Part shown: piece after piece, positions 6,922 through 10,905 of the stretch | Layout: the number at the start of each line of letters is the position of its first letter | Position numbering within the stretch: the first letter of the stretch is position 1 | Assembly: GCA_965363675.1 (NCBI GenBank) | Contig: CBDTTW010000103.1 | Span: 1 to 10,905 of the forward strand | Length of the DNA: 10,905 bases | Reading direction: 5' to 3' | Origin: CBDTTW01 sp965363675 | Lineage (GTDB): Bacteria; Bacteroidota; Rhodothermia; Rhodothermales; DASSAV01 | Made by a program: the position numbers and the translations under genes | Notes under the pieces: generated by a model | The model's input: only the letters and a program-made list of their open reading frames with translations | The model's database searches: none | What the model was told of the DNA's origin: nothing

Positions 6922-8414
6922 GCGGACGCCTCGGCGGCCCACCGCGCCAGCAGGGTGTGCAGCATCAGCCCGGCGGCTTCCAGGTTGTCCGCCGTTACGG
7001 TAAGCTCCTGGTCGGCCTCGGGCGGGCGCTCGGGTCCGGCGCGCACGATCGAGACGGCCCCGGCGTGCACGCGGATATGGGCCACCGGGGCGGCGTGGTC
7101 GGCGCCCTCCTGCCGGGGGTGCACCGCCGCGACGATCATGCCGGCGGCTACGGTGTCGTTGGTGTCCGGGTCGATCAGGATGAAGCTGCCCGTGCCGGGG
7201 TATTCGGCGTAGGCGTCCACGGGGATCGGCCGGGCCGTATGGACGGTCGCCAGCCCGACATCGTTGAGGCCGAGCGCCTCGGCGGGCTCGTGCGCGAGCG
7301 TGTCGATGTCGAGGCGGTAGGCGATCCGCGTGACGAGCGCCGAGACGCGGGCTGTGCCCTGGGCCAGCACGTAGGGCCGCTCCGGCTGAAGCGGCCGCTC
7401 GCCCATCCAGCAGAGCATCGTCTGGAAGGCGCGCACGACGGGCGGGGCCGCGTCCTCGCGCACGAGCATGTCGCCGCGGCTCACGTCCACGTCGTCGGCG
7501 AGCGTGATGACGACGCTCTCGCCGGCGAGGGCTTCAGCGCGCGGCCCCTCGAACGCCTCGACGGAAGCCACGCGCGAGCGCACGCCCGAGGGCAGCGCCA
7601 CGACGGCGTCGCCGGGCCGCACGGCGCCCGAGGCGACGCGCCCGGCCAGGCCCCGGAAGTCCTGGTGCGGCCGCACGACGTACTGCACCGGAAACCGGAA
7701 GTCCTGGCCGCTGCCTTTGCGCACGACCGGCACGGTCTCCAGGTAGTCGAGCAGCGTCGGGCCGTCGTACCACGGCATCGCTGCGCTGGGGCGGACGACG
7801 TTATCGCCGTGGAGCGCCGAGACCGGGATGAACACGAGGTCGCGGATGCCCACCTGCTCCCCGAAGGCGCGGTAGTCGCGCGTGACCTGCGCGAACACGT
7901 CGGCGGCGTATCCGACGGCGTCCATCTTGTTGACGGCCACGACGACGTGCGGAATCCGGAGCAGCGAGGCGATGAAGCCGTGACGCTTCGACTGCGTGAG
8001 CACGCCCTGGCGCGCGTCGATGAGGACCACGGCGAGGTCGGCCGAGGAGGCCCCCGTGATCATGTTGCGCGTGTACTGGAGGTGCCCCGGCGTGTCGGCG
8101 ATGATGAACTTGCGGCGGGGCGTGGCGAAGTAGCGGTAGGCTACGTCGATGGTGATGCCCTGTTCGCGCTCGGCGCGCAGGCCGTCGGTCATCAGGGCCA
8201 GGTTGAGGCCCTCGTCGCCGCGCTGGAGGCTGGCGCGGTGCAGCTCGTCGAGCTGGTCGTCGAAGGTGGCGCGCGTGTCGTAGAGCAGGCGCCCGATGAG
8301 CGTACTCTTGCCGTCGTCGACGCTGCCGGCCGTCGTGAAGCGCAGCAAATCCATGCCGGCGTAGAGGTGTTCCCCGGGGGCGTAGTGGGGCGCTTGCATA
8401 TCGGTCAGGCTCAT
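6918..8414 (-). CDS. cysN: Sulfate adenylyltransferase subunit 1 (GTPase subunit of ATP sulfurylase)
   Basis: This gene encodes 498 residues. CysN hydrolyses GTP to drive formation of adenosine phosphosulfate (APS) from ATP and sulfate by CysD. Translation-factor GTPase motifs are intact: G1 GSVDDGKS at 30-37; DGLRAEREQGITIDVAYR at 77-94 (switch region); DTPGH at 107-111; NKMD at 162-165; and SAL at 199-201. Beta-barrel domains follow, ending with GTGSFILIDPDTNDTVAAGM at 407-426. About 70 residues remain after that, more than in E. coli CysN (475 residues in all). This tail has no P-loop, so the protein is not a CysNC fusion with APS kinase. The start at 8414 lies 12 nt after the cysD stop. 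No ribosome-binding site is evident, which suggests translational linkage to cysD. It is the last gene of the operon and converges on ppc. Confidence 0.96.
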   Translation of the reverse strand: MSLTDMQAPHYAPGEHLYAGMDLLRFTTAGSVDDGKSTLIGRLLYDTRATFDDQLDELHRASLQRGDEGLNLALMTDGLRAEREQGITIDVAYRYFATPRRKFIIADTPGHLQYTRNMITGASSADLAVVLIDARQGVLTQSKRHGFIASLLRIPHVVVAVNKMDAVGYAADVFAQVTRDYRAFGEQVGIRDLVFIPVSALHGDNVVRPSAAMPWYDGPTLLDYLETVPVVRKGSGQDFRFPVQYVVRPHQDFRGLAGRVASGAVRPGDAVVALPSGVRSRVASVEAFEGPRAEALAGESVVITLADDVDVSRGDMLVREDAAPPVVRAFQTMLCWMGERPLQPERPYVLAQGTARVSALVTRIAYRLDIDTLAHEPAEALGLNDVGLATVHTARPIPVDAYAEYPGTGSFILIDPDTNDTVAAGMIVAAVHPRQEGADHAAPVAHIRVHAGAVSIVRAGPERPPEADQELTVTADNLEAAGLMLHTLLARWAAEASA

Positions 8415-8426
8415 AGAGAGGGTCTG

Positions 8427-9338
8427 CTAAAAGTATCCGAGGCGTTTGCGGTCTTCCATGGCCGCTTCCGAGCGGCGGTCGTCGGCGCGGCTGCCGCGCT
8501 CGGTGACCTGGGCGGTGGCGACTTCGCGGAGGATGTCGTCGATGCTCGTGGCGAAGGACTCGACGGCGCCCGTGCACGTCATGTCGCCGACGGTGCGGAA
8601 GCGCACGATGCGCTGCTCGTAGCGCTCGCCGGGCAGCAGCGTGATGTACTCCGAGCGCGCCAGCAGCATCTTGTCGCGGCGCACGACCTCGCGCTTGTGC
8701 GAGAAGTAGAGGTTGGGCAGCCCGATGCCCTCGCGGGCGATGTACTGCCACACGTCCAGCTCGGTCCAGTTGCTCAGCGGAAACACGCGGAAGTGCTCGC
8801 CGGGGTGCTTGCGGCCGTTGAACAGGTTCCAGATCTCGGGACGCTGGTTCTTGGGGTCCCACTGCCCGAAGCGGTCGCGGTGCGAGAAGAAGCGCTCTTT
8901 GGCGCGGGCCTTTTCCTCGTCGCGGCGGGCGCCGCCGAGCGCGGCGTCGGTTTTGAGTTCGGCCAGGGCGTCGAGCAGCGTAATCGTCTGGAGGCCGTTG
9001 CGGCTCGGGTTGGGGCCGGGTTCCTCGGCGGCGCGCCCGCTGTCGATGGAGTCCTGGACGGTGCGCACGATCAGGCGGGCGCGGTATTCTTCGGCCAGGC
9101 GGTCGCGGAATTCGAGCGTCTCGGGGAAGTTGTGCCCGGTGTCGATGTGCAGCAGCGGAAACGGAATGGGTGCCGGGTGGAACGCCTTCTGGGCCAGGCG
9201 CACCATGACGATGGAGTCCTTGCCGCCGGAGAACAGCAGCACGGGGCGCTCGAACTGCGCCGCCACTTCCCGCATGACGTAGATGCCCTCGGATTCGAGG
9301 TAGTCGAGATGCCGGTATTCACCGGAGCCGGTGTGCAT
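8427..9338 (-). CDS. cysD: Sulfate adenylyltransferase subunit 2 (catalytic subunit of ATP sulfurylase)
   Basis: This gene encodes 303 residues, essentially the E. coli length. CysD is the N-type ATP pyrophosphatase subunit that adenylates sulfate to APS together with CysN. Seen: PP-loop SGGKDS at 37-42; PLLHIDTGHNFPE shortly after; the QTITLLDAL and ERFFSHRDRFGQWDPKNQRPE segments typical of the family; FPLSNWTELDVWQYI; and the characteristic C-terminus AMEDRKRLGYF. The ATG at 9338 lies 24 nt after the Met8-like gene stop, and cysN starts 12 nt downstream of its own stop. A short N-terminal sequence before the first family helix (YLESEGIYVMREV) is normal for CysD. Confidence 0.97.
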   Translation of the reverse strand: MHTGSGEYRHLDYLESEGIYVMREVAAQFERPVLLFSGGKDSIVMVRLAQKAFHPAPIPFPLLHIDTGHNFPETLEFRDRLAEEYRARLIVRTVQDSIDSGRAAEEPGPNPSRNGLQTITLLDALAELKTDAALGGARRDEEKARAKERFFSHRDRFGQWDPKNQRPEIWNLFNGRKHPGEHFRVFPLSNWTELDVWQYIAREGIGLPNLYFSHKREVVRRDKMLLARSEYITLLPGERYEQRIVRFRTVGDMTCTGAVESFATSIDDILREVATAQVTERGSRADDRRSEAAMEDRKRLGYF

Positions 9339-9362
9339 AGGGGGTAGGGGTTGCCGTAGGGT

Positions 9363-10019
9363 TCAGGGGGCTTCGGGAAAGACGACGTCTTCGCCGGCGA
9401 TGGCGGCGGCGGCGCGCAGGGCGTCGTCGTCGCGGCGGGCGGCCATGAGCGCGAGCACGTCCGAATCGACGAGGGCGTAGTAGGTTTTGCGCCGCTCGTC
9501 GAAGTCGGGGTAGCGGGCGCGCATGGCCTCGCGGATGCCGCCGAGGAACGCGGCGAAGCGGCCGTGCGCCTCGGTGACGGCCGCTTCGAGCTGCTGGCGC
9601 AGGCGCACCGAAAGCGCCGGGGCCATGCCGCTGCTCGAAATGGAGACCACGAGCGGCCCGCGCCGGATGACGGAGCCGGCCACGAACGAGCAGTGGGGGG
9701 TGTCGTCCATGGCGTTGAACAGCACGCGCTCGCGCTGCGCCTCGTCCCAGATGGGGGCGGTGTAGTCGGGGCGCACCTCCGTGGCAATGGCGAGGAAGGC
9801 TCCGGCGAGGTCGCCGGGGCGGTACGCGCGCCGTTCCCAGCGCAGGCGGCCCTCGGCGGCCTCGGCTTCGAGGTCGTGGGGCAGCGTGGGGTGGATGAGC
9901 GTCACGTCGGCGTCGCAGGCCAAGAGGTCGCGCACCTTCGAGGCGGTCTCGTGGGTGTGGCCGAAGACGACGCAGCGCCGCCCCTCCAGGTTGTTGAGGA
10001 AAATGGGCAGCACCTTCAT
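9363..10019 (-). CDS. Precorrin-2 dehydrogenase / siroheme synthase N-terminal domain protein (Met8/CysG-B-like), divergent
   Basis: This gene encodes 218 residues. The family oxidises precorrin-2 to sirohydrochlorin with NAD and may insert iron to give siroheme, the sulfite reductase cofactor. The family match rests on MKVLPIFLNNLEGRRCVVFG at the start, GAFLAIATE, RERVLFNAMDDTPHCSFVAGSVIRRGPLVVSISSSGMAPALSVRLRQQLE in the middle, and a helical C-terminus. Oddities: the usual VGGGxVAxRK dinucleotide-binding loop reads FGHTHETASKV, losing two of the three glycines, and the segment holding the catalytic aspartate of CysG (ATDD) reads ATEVRP. It may be a divergent active enzyme or have changed cofactor use. 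Its ATG (10019-10017) overlaps the cysH stop as ATGA, and the C-terminal end of a uroporphyrinogen-III methyltransferase gene lies upstream of cysH, which supports a siroheme role. Confidence 0.82.
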   Translation of the reverse strand: MKVLPIFLNNLEGRRCVVFGHTHETASKVRDLLACDADVTLIHPTLPHDLEAEAAEGRLRWERRAYRPGDLAGAFLAIATEVRPDYTAPIWDEAQRERVLFNAMDDTPHCSFVAGSVIRRGPLVVSISSSGMAPALSVRLRQQLEAAVTEAHGRFAAFLGGIREAMRARYPDFDERRKTYYALVDSDVLALMAARRDDDALRAAAAIAGEDVVFPEAP

Positions 10020-10738
10020 GGGGCGTCCGCTTTGGCGCGCAGGTGGATGCCGCACTCGGTTTTGTCGCGCCCGGCCCACCGCCCCGAGCGCGGGTCGGCG
10101 CCGGGGGCCACACGCGCCGTGCACGGCATGCACCCGATGCTCGGGTAGCCGTCGTCGTGCAGGGGGTTGTAGGGCAAATCGTTCATGCGGAGGTACGTCC
10201 AGACGTCCTCCTCGCTCCAGAGCGCAAGGGGGTTGATCTTGACGAGGCCGTTGGCGGCGTCCCAGCCGGCGATGGGCGTGGCCGCGCGCGTGGCCGACTG
10301 GTCGCGGCGCACACCCGTGATCCAGGCGTGCTGCCCCGCGAGCACCGATTCGAGCGGGGCGACCTTGCGCAGGGCGCAGCAGGCGTCGGGGTCGCGCGCC
10401 CAGAGGGCTTCGCCATAGGCGGCGGCCTGGTCCTCGACGCTCAGCGCCGGCTGCACCCGCGTGAACCGGACGCCGAGTTCGGCTTCGAGGCGCGCGGCAA
10501 GGGCGTAGGTTTCGGGGAAGAGCAGGCCCGTGTCGAGGTAGAAGATGGTCGTTTCGGGGCGCAGGCGGGCCGTCAGGTGGGCCAGCACGATGCCCGAGAC
10601 GCCGAAGGAGGTGGCCTGCACGATGCGCGGGGCGAACGTGTCGAAGGCCCACGCGAGCACTTCGCGCGGGGAGGCGCCTTCCAGGCGGGCGCTCGCGGCG
10701 GCGAGTTCGTCTTTCGTGAGCGGCGGGGTGTCGGGCAT
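10016..10738 (-). CDS. cysH: Assimilatory adenylyl-sulfate (APS) reductase, iron-sulfur type
   Basis: This gene encodes 240 residues. It reduces APS to sulfite and AMP using thioredoxin. Seen: a PP-loop-like SFGVSGIVLAHL at 44-55; FYLDTGLLFPETY at 66-79; C120-C121 in DACCALRK; GVRRDQSATR at 142-151; KINPLALWSEEDVWTYL; C203 and C206 in IGCMPC; and catalytic C229 in TECGIHL. The CC...CxxC set binds the [4Fe-4S] cluster that marks APS reductases (plant and B. subtilis type) and is absent from E. coli-type PAPS reductases. This agrees with the absence of any APS kinase here. ATG 10738 is 13 nt after the upstream methyltransferase stop, and the stop overlaps the Met8-like gene start by 4 nt, so translation is probably coupled. 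Annotation pipelines may label it 'phosphoadenylyl-sulfate reductase'. Confidence 0.95.
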   Translation of the reverse strand: MPDTPPLTKDELAAASARLEGASPREVLAWAFDTFAPRIVQATSFGVSGIVLAHLTARLRPETTIFYLDTGLLFPETYALAARLEAELGVRFTRVQPALSVEDQAAAYGEALWARDPDACCALRKVAPLESVLAGQHAWITGVRRDQSATRAATPIAGWDAANGLVKINPLALWSEEDVWTYLRMNDLPYNPLHDDGYPSIGCMPCTARVAPGADPRSGRWAGRDKTECGIHLRAKADAP

Positions 10739-10751
10739 GGCGCGCGGGGCC

Positions 10752-10905
10752 TCAGGCCGGGTGGGGGTGCTGCTGTGGAAAGGAGGCGCGCCGGGCCGGG
10801 CGCGCTTCGGCGGCGGCCGGCTCCGGGGCGAACCAGTGCAGCAGCGGGCGCATCCGGACGACCTCGCCGATCACGATAGTAGCGGGCGAGCCGACGCCTG
10901 CGGCC
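10752..10905 (-). CDS. Uroporphyrinogen-III C-methyltransferase, C-terminal fragment (5' part off the right edge)
   Basis: Only the last 50 residues are visible. They read GVGSPATIVIGEVVRMRPLLHWF, the closing strand and helix of the SUMT/CobA/CysG-A methyltransferase family (compare SPALIVVGEVVALRDKLAWF-like ends), then a 25-residue Pro/Ala/Arg-rich tail with no recognised function. The enzyme adds two methyl groups from S-adenosylmethionine to uroporphyrinogen III, making precorrin-2, the substrate of the Met8-like protein encoded two genes downstream. Whether the N-terminal part is a lone SUMT or a fusion cannot be seen. It is the first visible gene of the sulfate-assimilation cluster, 13 nt before cysH. 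Confidence 0.85.
   Translation of the reverse strand, partial: AAGVGSPATIVIGEVVRMRPLLHWFAPEPAAAEARPARRASFPQQHPHPA

Noticed and set aside
6918..7136. APS kinase (CysC) domain at the CysN C-terminus
   Set aside because: No GxSGSGKS P-loop, and too short at about 70 residues for a roughly 180-residue kinase.
6957..9347. A 796-codon plus-strand open frame opposite cysN and cysD
   Set aside because: The antisense frames of GC-rich genes lack stops because of codon bias. The translation is low complexity (G, A, V, H, R rich) with no family motifs, while both minus-strand genes have complete signatures.
9363..10652. A 429-residue minus-strand frame suggesting a CysH-Met8 fusion
   Set aside because: Its first part is an out-of-frame reading of cysH (Arg/Pro/Ala-rich). 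The true Met8-like start is the ATG at 10019, overlapping the cysH stop.
1..10905. CRISPR arrays, tRNA/rRNA genes, insertion sequences, prophage or defence genes
   Set aside because: No spaced direct repeats, tRNA-like arms, transposase or integrase motifs, or unexplained gaps over 300 nt were found on either strand.

Overview
This is a very GC-rich bacterial chromosomal window with tightly packed housekeeping and metabolic genes. It shows no tRNA, rRNA, CRISPR array or mobile element. Start codons generally lack a good Shine-Dalgarno sequence. That, with the gene content (a Bacteroidota-style NFACT protein, an exported DUF1080 protein, and a cysH/siroheme/cysD/cysN cluster), fits a GC-rich relative of Rhodothermus or Salinibacter (Rhodothermota). 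This placement is inference from style and family resemblance, not from a marker gene.

Layout. Minus strand, 1-1699: a short-chain dehydrogenase is followed, through a 4-nt GTGA overlap, by the N-terminal two thirds or so of an NFACT/RqcH-like ribosome quality-control protein that runs off the left edge. A 143-nt divergent region (1700-1842) with a perfect 12-bp palindrome separates this pair from a plus-strand gene for a secreted DUF1080 (3-keto-disaccharide hydrolase-like) protein, which ends at a good rho-independent terminator (2554-2584).

Plus strand, 2664-6902: two genes 45 nt apart. The first encodes an unusual single polypeptide with two universal-stress-protein domains followed by a complete beta-carbonic anhydrase. 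The second encodes a divergent phosphoenolpyruvate carboxylase. Carbonic anhydrase makes bicarbonate and PEP carboxylase consumes it, so the pair looks like a dedicated anaplerotic carbon-fixation module. An ATP-binding Usp domain is built into the bicarbonate-supplying enzyme. This is the most interesting part of the window.

Minus strand, 10905-6918: an assimilatory sulfate-reduction operon, in transcription order: uroporphyrinogen-III C-methyltransferase (C-terminus only), cysH (iron-sulfur APS reductase type), a divergent precorrin-2 dehydrogenase/siroheme synthase domain protein, cysD and cysN. ATP sulfurylase (CysDN) makes APS and CysH reduces it directly to sulfite, so no APS kinase is needed and none is seen. 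The methyltransferase and the Met8-like protein point to siroheme, the cofactor of the sulfite reductase, which must lie outside the window. The operon converges on the PEP carboxylase gene with only 15 nt between stop codons, and a stem-loop covers both stops.
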